Positions 1 through 9,552 of a stretch of DNA of 64,000 nt are shown here, in pieces. The translations under genes were made by a program, and so were the position numbers. The stretch is taken from contig JAWHQI010000040.1 of the NCBI GenBank assembly GCA_033032865.1, positions 9,345,001 through 9,409,000 of the forward strand, read 5' to 3'. The stretch's first letter is position 1. Each line of letters starts with the position of its first letter. Source of the stretch: Dactylorhiza incarnata. Lineage: Eukaryota; Streptophyta; Magnoliopsida; Asparagales; Orchidaceae. A model generated the notes under the pieces. That model ran no database searches. It was not told the DNA's origin and worked only from the letters and a program-made list of their open reading frames with translations.

Positions 1-1775
1 ATCATCCTCATATTCTGCAGAAGTGTCCTTCATCTGAATATTCTGATCAGAGATTGATGGAATAGAAGAGATGAAACTTTTTATGATGTCAGAATGAGTC
101 TTCTGAGGAAGGCATATCAGAGCCTTTGATAAATCCTCTATGTATACTTTTGGTGACACTCTTTCTGCATATTTATTATCAAATTTTGATAATAAGCTAT
201 GCAGATCACAAGAGGGATGAATGAAGATACTATTTATTTCTTCTATAACTTGTACATCTGATACTATACAAGAATCAACCATATCTGTATCATAAACTAT
301 AATTGAATCTTCTTTACTTTGTACTATCTCAGAATTATCTAATTCAAAAACTGTAACTTCTGCTACTTCTGGAGCAACTTCTGCTTCTGGAGCTTCTTCA
401 CAGGACATCTCCCCCTGCCTAGCTTCAGGGACGCCTGAATCTAGGCCCCTAGAAGAAGGGACATCAATAGAGGAAGGAAGGGAAGAAAGCTTAGCAGATA
501 AGGTAGAAATAGCTTGGAGGACTGGATCAAATTTTGCATCCAGGAGTTGGTTTATTTTAGGAAGAATGTGATCAAAAATTTGATCAGCAATAGAGGTGAG
601 GTTGAGAGATAGATAGTCTGATGGAAGTGATGTAGATGGTTGTGAAGTGGATGGGATGAAAGTTGGTAGAAGGATATCTCTGACAGTTTCAGAATGTGTG
701 GAAATGCTATCTGGATGGTTTGAACTTGAGGGATGAATTGGTGACTGATGTTCATCATGTATTGGAGATGGAGGTGGAATGGGTGATTGAGGTAGAGTTG
801 AGGAATTGAGATTAGTGTTGATAGGAGATGGAGGAGGGGAAGGCAGTGGTTCTGGAGATAGAGGGGAAATATCATTGATAGGTGGTATATCAGTTGAAGG
901 AGGTGGTGGAGAGTTTGGAGGTAGAAATTATTCAGGAGACTGTTGAGCAGGTGGAGATGGGATATGAGAAGGAGAAGGAACTGAGGGAGGAACTTCTGGA
1001 AGGGTAGAGGGAGTGACTTGGTCAGTCCTTGTGTCCTCAGATGTTTTCCTTTTCCTAGAAGCACCGGCTCTTGTATTCTTCTTGGGGATTACACTATCCC
1101 ACTTAGCAAAGAGTGCTGAGGTCAGCCTCTTGCTGGCATTTATAGTCACCTTGGGTGACACTAGAAGGTCTGGATGCCTTTCCTGCAGGAAAATACATAT
1201 AACTCTTCCAAAACTGACACTATCTTTAGAATTTTCCTTTTTAATCAATTCAAAGATAATTGATCCCCAGTTAATATTCTTCTTCTCCATCAAGGCCATC
1301 ATCAACATAAATTGGTGCCTGTTGATATAGTCATGCCCATCAAGACTTTTCCAACAATGTCAGCTAAGAACTTGTAGTCCTTAGATAAGTTCTTTTTCAG
1401 TAAGTGATTAGGGTTTCCAGTTAAGTGACCCATTTTGACTAAAGCTTCATCAAATTGTTCTGAGCTTATGTCTAAGTCATCATCACCATTCTCAAAACCA
1501 AAAATTTCAGAAAGAATGGTGGGAGAGAGAGAGACTTGATGACCTGAGATGGTGCCAGACATCTTCTCATCCTTTGTCTGAACAGTATGAACCCATTCTT
1601 TAATCTCTGCAACTGGTATTTTCTGCCCGGTGCTCAAAAACTTCTTTAGATGTTGGTCTTCCAGTAGTTGAAGAACATCCTTGAAGATTTGGTCAGATTA
1701 TGCAAAAGAATCCATGTCGATATCAAAGCCTACGTCAAACTTCATTGAGTGTAGAGAGGCCTGAGAAATCGCCAT
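1..1775 (-). pseudogene. Third (env-position) ORF of the Sirevirus-like element, interrupted
   Basis: The frame starts at the ATG at 1775 (MAISQASLHS) and runs left out of the window. I see three lesions: an in-frame TAA about 26 codons in (near 1696), a one-base indel near 1305 that shifts the frame, and one in-frame TAA at 928-930. Left of 930 the same frame is open to position 1, nearly 310 codons. The N-terminal 250 residues look globular and resemble the plant-specific 'putative plant transposon protein' domain that accompanies retrotransposons. The next stretch is Pro/Ser-rich (many PPPSP units) and the far part is acidic. No signal peptide or transmembrane segment is visible in the part present, so calling it an envelope is by position only. 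Function is unknown. Confidence 0.7.
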
Positions 1776-1780
1776 TGTTC

Positions 1781-1800
1781 CTGCAAAGAAAACAAAGATC
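1781..1800 (-). promoter_or_regulatory. Splice-acceptor-like site just upstream of the third ORF
   Basis: On the minus strand the sequence TTTGTTTTCTTTGCAG is followed by GAACA and the ATG of the third ORF. It is a U-rich tract ending in CAG, a very good plant 3' splice site, with AG at 1782-1781 and the ATG six bases further on. It suggests that the downstream ORF is made from a spliced subgenomic RNA. A matching donor was not identified. Confidence 0.45.
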
Positions 1801-1889
1801 AAGTGCAGAGGGGAACTGGAAGGAAAGACGATTTCTGTAGGCGCAAACTTAGAAAGAGATAAAATAAAGCTTATATAGAAAGATCGAAG

Positions 1890-2110
1890 AATGAGGGCGC
1901 ATTCGCAGACCGCTGTTCGACAAAACCTAATAAAATTAGAAGTCGAAAAGGCTTTATTTCTTCGTCAGACTGCGTACGAAAACATCTTTTTCGTCGACCA
2001 CCGTTCGACAAATAAGATTTCCTTTGTCGATTCTGAAGTTAAAGGTTTTCATCGATCATCGTTCGACGAATGATTCAAATTCGTCGTTCTTCGTTCGACG
2101 AATTTATGGG
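1890..2110. repeat. Cluster of palindromic TTCGTCG/CGACGAA repeats between pol and third ORF
   Basis: At least four imperfect hairpin units lie here. The best is at 2082-2110, where AAATTCGTCG and CGACGAATTT form perfect 10-bp arms around a 9-base loop. Another unit is near 1990-2012 (TTCGTCG, then GTTCGACAAA). The same core recurs in the 3' end of gag and in the LTR of this element. Confidence 0.8.
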
Positions 2111-2130
2111 ATAGATAGAAAATTTAATTT

Positions 2131-5100
2131 TTAACAGATTGAGTCTCCATCTATCATTCCTAGTTGATTTATAAAGAAGATGTGCTTCTTTTCATACAAG
2201 GGCTTGGTGAAAATGTCAGCTCTTTGCAAATCAGTAGAAATGAATTGTAGGCAAATTTTGTTTTTATCCACATTATCCCTAAGGAAGTGGTGCCTAATTT
2301 CTATGTGTTTAGTCCTACTATGGAGAACTGGATTTTGTGCTATAGATATTGCACTAGTGTTGTCACAAAATATAATTGAATTACTTAAGTTGACACCATA
2401 GTCTAGGAGCTGATTTTGTATCCACAATATCTGTGAGCAGCAACTTCCAGCAGCTATGTATTTAGCTTCAGCTGTTGATGTAGACACAGATGTTTGTTTC
2501 TTACAAAAACAAGACACAAGCATATCACCAAGAAACTGACAAGTTCCTGATGTGCTCTTCCTGTCTACGATGCATCCAGCATAATCTGAATCTGAGAATC
2601 CAGTTAATTCAAATTCGGATGTTGTTGGATACCAAAGTCCTGGATTATGGCAACCCTTTATATATCTTAAAATTCTTTTTAGTAAAATAAGATGAGATTC
2701 TTTAGGGTTAACTTGAAACCTAGCACAAATACTTGTAACAAACATTATATCTGGCCTACTAGCTGTTAAATAGAGTAGAGAGCCAACAATTGCCCTATAC
2801 ACTTTCTGATCAACAGGTTTCCCTGATTCATCAGTATCAACAACAACATTAGAGGCCATGGGTGTTTTCATGGTAGAAGAATCAGACATTCCAAATCTTT
2901 TCACTAATTCCTTAGCATACTTAGATTGGGAAATGAAGATTCCTGATGGGGTTTGCTTCACTTGAAGACCAAGGAAGTATGATAATTCACCCATGCTACT
3001 CATTTCAAATTTAGATTGCATTAGTTTAGAAAACCTTTTGCATAAATTTGAATCTGTAGAGCCAAAGATAATATCATCTACATATATTTGAACTAGTAAG
3101 GTTTAATTTTTATGTATCCTGAAAAATAATGTTTTATCTACTATGCCCCTACAGAAATTATTTTCCAAAAGAAAATTAGCTTAAGTCTCATACCATGCTC
3201 TAGGAGCTTGTTTGAGACCATAAAGAGCTTTATTAAGCTTAAATACATAGGAGGAATGAGTTGGAGAGATGAAACCTGGTGGTTGTTCCACATAGACTTC
3301 TTTTTTGATGTCTCCATTTAGAAATGCACTCTTCACATCCGTTTGATATACTTTGAACTTTTTATATGCAGCAAATGCAAGGAAGATTCTGATTGCTTCT
3401 AACCTTGCAACTGGTGCAAAAGTTTGATCATAGTCTATTCCTTCTTCCTGTGAGTACCCTTGAGCTACTAGCCTAGCTTTGTTTCTCACAATATTGCCTT
3501 GATCATCAAGTTTGTTCATGAAGACCCACTTGGTGCCAATAACAGGATGGCCTTTTGGTCTTGGAACCAAATCCCAAACCTTGTTCCTTTCAAATTGGTT
3601 GAGTTCCTCTTGCATTGCAAGGATCCAGTTTGGATCTTGTTCTGCATCTTTTATGGTTTGAGGTTCAACTTGTGATAAGAAATAAGTATGCATCTGATTT
3701 TGGTGTAGTTGATGCCTTGTTTGAACACCTGCTGTGATATCACCAATTACTTGTGAAATTGGATGATCTCTAACTATGATGTGGTCAACAGTTGGAGTTG
3801 GTTCAACAGCAGTATCCATTTGGGGAATTTGTTCAGCTGTTGTGTCCTGTGGAGGATGTTCTGCTGTTACTTGATTTAGGTTAACAGCAAGATCTGGATG
3901 ATCTTCTTCTTCACTATCTTCAAGAGTTTGAGGTGATGGATGCAGTGAATCTTCTATCTGTAGATTTAATCCATCAAGCTCTTCACATAGAGCTGGTACC
4001 TGCAGATTGTTTTTGGTAGAAGAATTCTTCTCCTTGTAAAACATGTTAGTTTCATCAAAGGAAACATGCATAGACTCTTCTATTTTAAGAGAAGATTTAT
4101 TAAATACCCTATATGCTTTGCTAACTAATGAATATCCTAAGAAGATTCCTTCTTCAGATTTTGGTTCAAATTTTCTAAGGTACTTTTTATCATTGTTATG
4201 AACAAAACATCTACATCCAAAAGTTCTAAAATAATCAACTTTAGGTTTCTTCCCTTTAAGTAATTCATAGGGAGTTTTACCCTTAAGTTTGTGTATCAAA
4301 CTTCTATTCAGAACATAATTTGCTGTGCTGACAGCCTCTGCCCAAAAAGATAGGGGCAAGTTAGCATCTGCAAGCAATGTTCTTGCTGATTCAATTAGAG
4401 TTCTATTTTTCCTTTCAACTACCCCATTTTGTTGAGGAGTTCTAGGAGCTGAGAAGCAATGCCTGATACCTTCCATCTCACAGAATTCTTGCATGAGAAG
4501 AGACTCAAACTCAGTGCCATGGTCACTTCTGATCAATGCAACTACAGTAGAGTACTCAATTTGTATGCTCTTAAGAAAGTCTGTAAGAACTTTAAAGTTA
4601 TCTGACTTTTCTCTCAAAAAAAACACCCAAGTGAATCTAGAGAAGTCATATACAATGAATAGAGTGTAAGACTTCCCCCTCTAAACTCTTTATTGTTATA
4701 GGTCCAAAAAGGTCCATATGTAGCAAATACAAGATTCTAGGTGAATCACTTTTAGATAATGATTTAAAGCTGTTTTTGGTTTGCTTGCCTAACTGACATG
4801 CCCTACAAAGACCTTCTTTCTTATATGATCCTGATGGTAAGCCTCTAACAAGATTATCCTTAGCTAGTTTAGCAATGGTCCTAAGGTTTACATGTCCTAA
4901 TCTTTTATGTCATAATTCACTAGGTTTGCTTAGCTCATTAAATAAACAAATTTCTGATTTGGATGAGTTGAAATTTACTAAATATGTATTTCCTTGCCTA
5001 ATACCTGATAGAACAATAACATCATCAGAGGATTTAATAATGCATTCTGATTTATTAAATGTTACCTGATAACCTTCATCACATAACTGGCTTATGCTGA

Positions 5101-5330
5101 TGAGGTTGTGCTTCAGACCCTTGACATAGGTTACTTCCTTGAATGTCACTGCTCCAACTTTAATTTGGCCATAGCCTTTGGTTTATCCACAATTGGAGTC
5201 TCCAAAGATCACCTTGGGTCCAAGATTTGCCTTGTAGTTGTTCAGGTTGGCCTTGTTTCCTGTCATGTGCTTTGAGCAGCCAATATCCAAGTACCATTTT
5301 TGATTTAATCTTGGATAGTTGTGTACCTGC
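2131..5330 (-). pseudogene. pol: Sirevirus-like copia pol (protease-integrase-RT-RNase H), decayed
   Basis: The domains run from right to left. The protease remnant at about 5290 reads WYLDIGCSKHMTG, with the catalytic D-S-G changed to D-I-G. It is followed by the GAG-pre-integrase region (5149-4910). The integrase has a zinc-binding H..H (HKRLGHV) and CRACQ, then the D-D-35-E core seen as DLFGP, SDHGTEF and VVERKNRT. The reverse transcriptase contains [12 protein letters not shown] and an intact YVDD box near 3070. RNase H ends with ADIFTKPL near 2200. The defects are a stop near 5195 (NCG*TKG), a Trp-to-stop TGA at 4910, a frameshift near 4680, and stops at 3181 and 3103. The frames at 2131-3021 and 3181-4626 are the same, so only stops separate them. 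The enzyme set would copy and integrate the element, but this copy is dead. Confidence 0.88.
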
Positions 5331-5347
5331 AAATACAAAAACATAAA

Positions 5348-7369
5348 CTAGTTGTTTTTGACCCAGACTACCTTGGGTCCTTTTATGTTACCACAAAATT
5401 CAGAGATAAATGAAATTTCAGGCTGATCCTTATAGCCTTGTGGATGATATCTCCTTGGAGGTATAGTCCACTCAGTAAAAGGATTTTTAGTATATTTAGG
5501 ATTAGAATTCTTAGAGTTTTCCGTATAATGTCTGTTCGACAAATTTGGGTAAATTCGTCGACCGCCGTTCGACGAATGTGCATGTTTTTGTCGAGCGCCG
5601 TCCATATTATAACTATACTGAAAATCTGTTCTCAGTTTTTGTCGATCCCCGTTCGACAGATTTGAATCTTTTTGTCGAGCTTCGTTCGACGAATTCTTCT
5701 GAATTCTCTTATCCTTAACAGACTTGCTTGAAATATCTTTATTTCTTTCTGCAGCCTCTTTGCTTTTAGCATAAATGAATTTTATGGGTGTGGAGAGGAT
5801 GTTTCTCTTAATCATAGATGGCTCACTTGATGAAGCACCCAAGCCCAGTTTGCTATTGTTAAATCTAGCATTGACAGTGCTTGTGATGTCCATCAGTTTG
5901 ATGCTTCTCCCATTGAGAGATTCTTCAAATTTCTTGGCTTCAGACAACTTATTCTCAATGGGAATAATGTGTTCTTTGGAGGTAGCCAACTCTTTCTTAA
6001 GACTTGCATTCTCTTCACTTATATTATTCATCTCAACTAACTTATTTCTGAGAGAGATTGCTTCTTTCTCAGATTTTATTAAGTCTTGGCAAAGAATTTT
6101 GAAATCATCTTTGAATTCAATAGAAGTAAAATCAAAGCCAGATAATACCTGATCAGTATCATCTTCTGTTTCTGATTCTGATTTCTCTTCATCAGAATTG
6201 TTGGTTGAGGCATTGATTGCCATCATGCAGAAATTTCTTTCTTCTTCATCATCACTGGAGCTGGATGATGATGCAGATTGTGACTCACTGTTTGAGTCAT
6301 AAATAGCCATCAAACATTGGTCATTGTCTTTTGTTTCCTCTTCATCAGATGAGTATGATGAAGATTCTGACTCAGAGTCTGTATCACTCCAGGATTTTGC
6401 TATAAATCCTCTTCCCTTCTTTTTGTGAGAGTGGGAGGAAGATTTGCTAGAGCTCTTCTTTTCTTCCTTTTCTCTTCTCCTATCCTTCTTGTCCTTTTTG
6501 TTCTGATTATCTGGACAGTCAGGAGCAATGTGTCTTGGTTTCCTGCAACCAAAACATATAATTTCATTAGAGTGATTTTTATCATACATTGGCTTGTCAT
6601 GGCTTCTGGATGACTTTTTCCTGAAATCTTTTCTAGCCATTTTATAGAATCTTTTGGCTATCAGACTCATAAACTCCTCATTGTCAGGAGCTTTTCCTTC
6701 TTCTTCTGCAGCCTTGAAGGCTATGCTTCTTTCCTTCTTGGGTGCTGGAGATGAAGTAGATTCTTCAGCTTCCCTAGCTTTGATAAGCTGCTCATAAGAC
6801 TTGAGCTTACCCAACAAAGCTTCAGTGCTGGGGAAGCACATAAGAATTTTGTCATTTATCTCTGTGAGTGAGATCACTTTGTCCATAGACTTCAGCTCAT
6901 TTATTATGAGGTTGAGCCTATTGTACATATCAGCAACACTTTCTGATTCTCCCTTCTTGAAGTTCTCATATTGAGAAATCAGATGAGATCTTCTATCTTC
7001 TCTTTCATCTGTTGAGCCTGCCACCATGTTGTTGAGAGATTCCCAAATTTCTCTTGCTGAGGTGCACTCAACAACCTTCTGGAATATGTCATCTGACATA
7101 GTTAGGGCCAGAATGTTCATGGCCTTTGCATCTGCATTTCTCTGCTTCTTCTGAGCTTCAGTCCACTCAGGAGGTGGAACAGCAGTATTGTCTGTTGCTG
7201 CATCAGTACTTGTTGATGCTGTGGTAGCTGGAGGTCCTGTCAAAATGACATTGAAAATTTCTTCATCAATGGAGTTCATATACAACCTAATCCTTGCTTT
7301 CCATAGTGCAAACTTATTGAGATTGCACATAGGAGGTCTTGTGCTGGAATATTCCTTGTTTTGTGCCAT
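5348..7369 (-). CDS. gag: Sirevirus-like Gag polyprotein, intact 673 aa
   Basis: The start is the true ATG at 7369-7367 (MAQNKEYSS), about 100 bases after the primer-binding site. The N-terminal half is the copia UBN2-type Gag core (LWKARIRLYMNSIDEE, then MSRSHL-like helices and ISQYENFKKGESESV). A CCHC zinc knuckle (CFGCRKPRHIAPDC) lies near residue 275 and should bind genomic RNA. After it come a Lys/Arg/Glu-rich stretch, long acidic Ser/Glu/Asp runs, and a predicted coiled coil near residues 440-510. The C-terminus ends in WVKNN, like the WVPK-type end of other copia Gags. The length fits Sirevirus Gags, which are much longer than standard copia Gag. The 3' end contains the palindromic repeats. 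It is the only intact large frame of this element and could in principle supply Gag in trans. Confidence 0.88.
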   Translation of the reverse strand: MAQNKEYSSTRPPMCNLNKFALWKARIRLYMNSIDEEIFNVILTGPPATTASTSTDAATDNTAVPPPEWTEAQKKQRNADAKAMNILALTMSDDIFQKVVECTSAREIWESLNNMVAGSTDEREDRRSHLISQYENFKKGESESVADMYNRLNLIINELKSMDKVISLTEINDKILMCFPSTEALLGKLKSYEQLIKAREAEESTSSPAPKKERSIAFKAAEEEGKAPDNEEFMSLIAKRFYKMARKDFRKKSSRSHDKPMYDKNHSNEIICFGCRKPRHIAPDCPDNQNKKDKKDRRREKEEKKSSSKSSSHSHKKKGRGFIAKSWSDTDSESESSSYSSDEEETKDNDQCLMAIYDSNSESQSASSSSSSDDEEERNFCMMAINASTNNSDEEKSESETEDDTDQVLSGFDFTSIEFKDDFKILCQDLIKSEKEAISLRNKLVEMNNISEENASLKKELATSKEHIIPIENKLSEAKKFEESLNGRSIKLMDITSTVNARFNNSKLGLGASSSEPSMIKRNILSTPIKFIYAKSKEAAERNKDISSKSVKDKRIQKNSSNEARQKDSNLSNGDRQKLRTDFQYSYNMDGARQKHAHSSNGGRRIYPNLSNRHYTENSKNSNPKYTKNPFTEWTIPPRRYHPQGYKDQPEISFISEFCGNIKGPKVVWVKNN
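5520..5700. repeat. Palindromic TTCGTCG/CGACGAA repeats inside the gag 3' end
   Basis: Four units of about 26 bases share a TTTTTGTCGA or ATTCGTCG left arm and a GTTCGACGAAT right arm around 9-base loops. The perfect pair is at 5551-5577 (ATTCGTCG, then CGACGAAT). Because the units sit inside gag they add the repeated peptide pieces SNGDRQK, SNGGRR and SNRH to the protein. A regulatory DNA or RNA signal has been accommodated within a coding region. Confidence 0.8.
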
Positions 7370-7472
7370 GAGTTTTAAATAAGATAAAAATAAAGAGAAA
7401 AAAACTCTGAGGAAATTTAAGATCTGGTTGATCTTTGTGATTTAGATGTTAGCCTGTAAAGAATCAACACCC

Positions 7473-7483
7473 CTCTGATACCA
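7473..7483 (-). promoter_or_regulatory. Primer-binding site, initiator tRNA-Met type
   Basis: The minus strand reads TGGTATCAGAG two bases after the LTR end (CTCCACTTTCA). This is the common complement of the 3' end of plant tRNA-iMet used by copia and Sirevirus elements to prime minus-strand DNA synthesis. Confidence 0.85.
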
Positions 7484-7485
7484 AT

Positions 7486-8880
7486 TGAAAGTGGAGGTCA
7501 GATCTTAAATTACTCTAGAGGGGGGGTGAATAGAGTATTAAAACTTTTTATTTAGTTTTATAGCGGAATTTAAAATACTGTTAAGTATATGTGTAATCAG
7601 TGAGAGTTAAAGATAAAGACAGAAACAGTAAAAAGAAAATCACACAGCACAAGCACAGAAGAATAAGCATGCACAGAAGAAACAAGGAGCTATAGTAGTT
7701 CCCCAATAAATCTGGGTAAGTCTACTCTTCTACCACCCTTGGTAGGAATCCACTAGGAGGGTTGATCAGGTGCCCTAGCACCAAGGGGTTTTTGATAAGG
7801 TGTCCACACACCAATAAGCTTTTGATAAGGTGCTTAAAAACCACACAAGGATTTTTTGATAAGGTGTCTTGCCACCACTGTGTAAATTTTTGGAGGGAGA
7901 ATTAACCCTGTACAAGATGAGATAAAGAGGTTTAGAGTGTTCTTCTCTGTCAATGATCTGAGAGAAGACAAGATGGTGTTGAAGCTGAAAGCTCCCCCTG
8001 TCTGATGAGAGTTGATGACAATTTGTGGACAGAGCTTTCTCTAATACAAGTCTTTTGTAGCAGATTATCTGGAAGAAATGAATCTTCAGATTGTTGTTGC
8101 TCTTTGAAAGACTTTAACTTGCAGCAGTTCTGAGAGGTTGAATGTTGTTCTTAGAATGATGAGGGTGCTGCCTTGAGTAAGAAGAAGATTGGGAAAAATG
8201 AATAATGTTCTATCCTTCTTCTTCTTTCTCTAATACTTCTCTTTGTTCTTCTTGTTCTGTAAAATCAGAGAGACTGAGAAAAATTTGTGAATGTATCTTT
8301 GTTCTCTGTATAAAGGAAAAATCGACTCATGTATTCTAATTCTTCATTGATGACTTGTAATCTTGCAAATTCAAATCATCTGCTTTTAAGGAATATATTA
8401 TTCTGACTTAAATCCTTCTTAGAACTATGCAGCCACCCAAAACAGTTTTGGCAAGTCCTTTCAATTCCTTTTGTCGTGAAAGATGTCTTGGCATTAAATG
8501 TCAACGACTATTCTTTTTCTTGGAATTGAAAGAATATAATAAATGAATAATATATCCTTACTAAACTGACTGAATACGTCCAAAAGTGCTTGAATAGATC
8601 CGTTAAGGTCGTCAATCTGTGTTCAGAGAGTTGACAAAATAACTGATATAAGAAGTCTGGACTTGTATTTGTCGAACTGAGCTTTAATATAGAATTTGTC
8701 GAGCTCTGGCTGGAATTTGTCGAACGCTGCTAGCTATTTGTCAAACGTTGCTCAAGAAATGTCGAGCGCTGGAACTGGCTATACTTCTTCAGTCTGCTGA
8801 GAAGAATTTGTCGAACGCCACTCGCCATTTGTCGAATGCTGGGAACTTAAATTATTCCTTAAGTTCTAGCTAATCAATCA
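7486..8880 (-). repeat. 5' LTR of the Sirevirus-like element
   Basis: The inner end is fixed by the primer site at 7486. The outer end is placed at 8880, where the minus strand begins TGATTGATTAGC and the adjoining sequence changes to a GC-rich, partly coding stretch. The size of about 1.4 kb suits a Sirevirus LTR. The second LTR is outside the window, so the outer boundary is inferred. The outer 200 bases hold the TTTGTCGA motif cluster. Confidence 0.65.
8660..8845. repeat. Seven copies of an ATTTGTCGAACGC motif in the LTR
   Basis: ATTTGTCGAA(C)GCTG-like units recur about every 20-30 bases: TATTTGTCGAACTG, GAATTTGTCGAGCTC, GAATTTGTCGAACGCTG and so on to CATTTGTCGAATGC. Most are half-sites of the palindromes found at 1890-2110 and 5520-5700. 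They lie in the outer (U3) part of the LTR, where enhancers sit. Confidence 0.75.
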
Positions 8881-9059
8881 GCCTAAAGACTTGCCGGCCT
8901 TCTGAAAGAAGAAAGCGAGAGGATCCTGGCCCATCACGTGCTTCCAGAGATCTTCGCCCAGATCAATGTCGCGGATGAAGCTGGCGATGGGAGAGATCTT
9001 GTAGGCCTCTCCTCCCCGAGCAGCGGGTACTCCGATGACGAGGCCGATGACCCTTGAAC
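8881..9059 (+). pseudogene. 3' fragment of a plus-strand ORF, possibly the antisense ORF of Gypsy-1
   Basis: From 8887 the plus strand reads about 57 codons (RLAGLLKEESER, later SSGYSDDEADDP) to a TGA at 9057-9059. Codon use is GC-rich at third positions, unlike the AT-rich DNA to the left. The upstream part is cut off at the Sirevirus LTR boundary. Its place at the 3' side of a minus-strand Tat-like gypsy element and its opposite direction match the antisense ORFs known in that lineage. It could also be a host gene's last exon. I do not recognise the protein. Confidence 0.35.
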
Positions 9060-9552
9060 ATTATTCTTCCTTTTGATGTAATGCGAGAGCTTCTTGTAAT
9101 TTTATGACGAAATAGAAAGTAGCGCTTTTGTTGTTGCTCGTGATCTTATAGTTACCACCGCGCATTTCTTTTTCTGCACTTCTCGTTGGTGTCACCCTAC
9201 TGCTCACGCACTCGCATTCCCTTTCGTGTGTGTTTTCCAGCCATCGTGCTCGCACTCGCGTCTCTTGCCTGCTTGGGTGTCGATGGCCCCTATCCTTAGG
9301 TCATGACCGAGACGGTTCTGCCACGCAGGCGCGCCCCACATACAAAACCCCTTTTCGCACTCGCACACGACCTTTAAAGACTTAGACGATTTCACTGATC
9401 TCTGTCGGGAGCGAAACTGCGGCGTGAACCCGCTTCATCCCGCATACTTCTCGGCTTTCTTGGGACTGCTATCACTCCTTCGCGCATTCTCCAGGAGAAT
9501 GCCTTTTTGTATAACCCCATTCGCGGCTGAGTGACCATTGTGATGGACACCG
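9060..9552. other. Non-coding GC-rich stretch between ORF fragment and tandem array
   Basis: I see no convincing ORF; the short frames here lack family features. The stretch contains many ACTCGC/GCGAGT-type hexamers, as in the Gypsy-1 LTR, so it probably belongs to the 3' untranslated region of Gypsy-1. No second Gypsy-1 LTR was found here. Confidence 0.4.

Larger units (their letters stand above)
1..8880 (-). mobile_element. Sirevirus-like Ty1/copia LTR retrotransposon, 3' end outside window
   Basis: Read on the minus strand the order is 5' LTR (7486-8880), tRNA-iMet primer site, large gag (7369-5348), pol with protease, integrase, reverse transcriptase and RNase H (about 5330-2131), a spacer of palindromic repeats, and a third ORF in the env position (1775 to beyond position 1). 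A gag of more than 600 aa, a long LTR, an iMet primer site and an extra ORF after pol are the known marks of the Sirevirus branch of copia. gag is open, whereas pol and the third ORF carry stops and frameshifts, so the copy cannot move by itself. The 3' LTR lies left of the window. Confidence 0.85.

Noticed and set aside
5311..5347. TTTTTGTATTTGCAG after the Sirevirus gag stop as an intron between gag and pol
   Set aside because: The nearest donor-like AAG/GTAGTC would leave an intron of about 45 bases, shorter than plant introns normally are.
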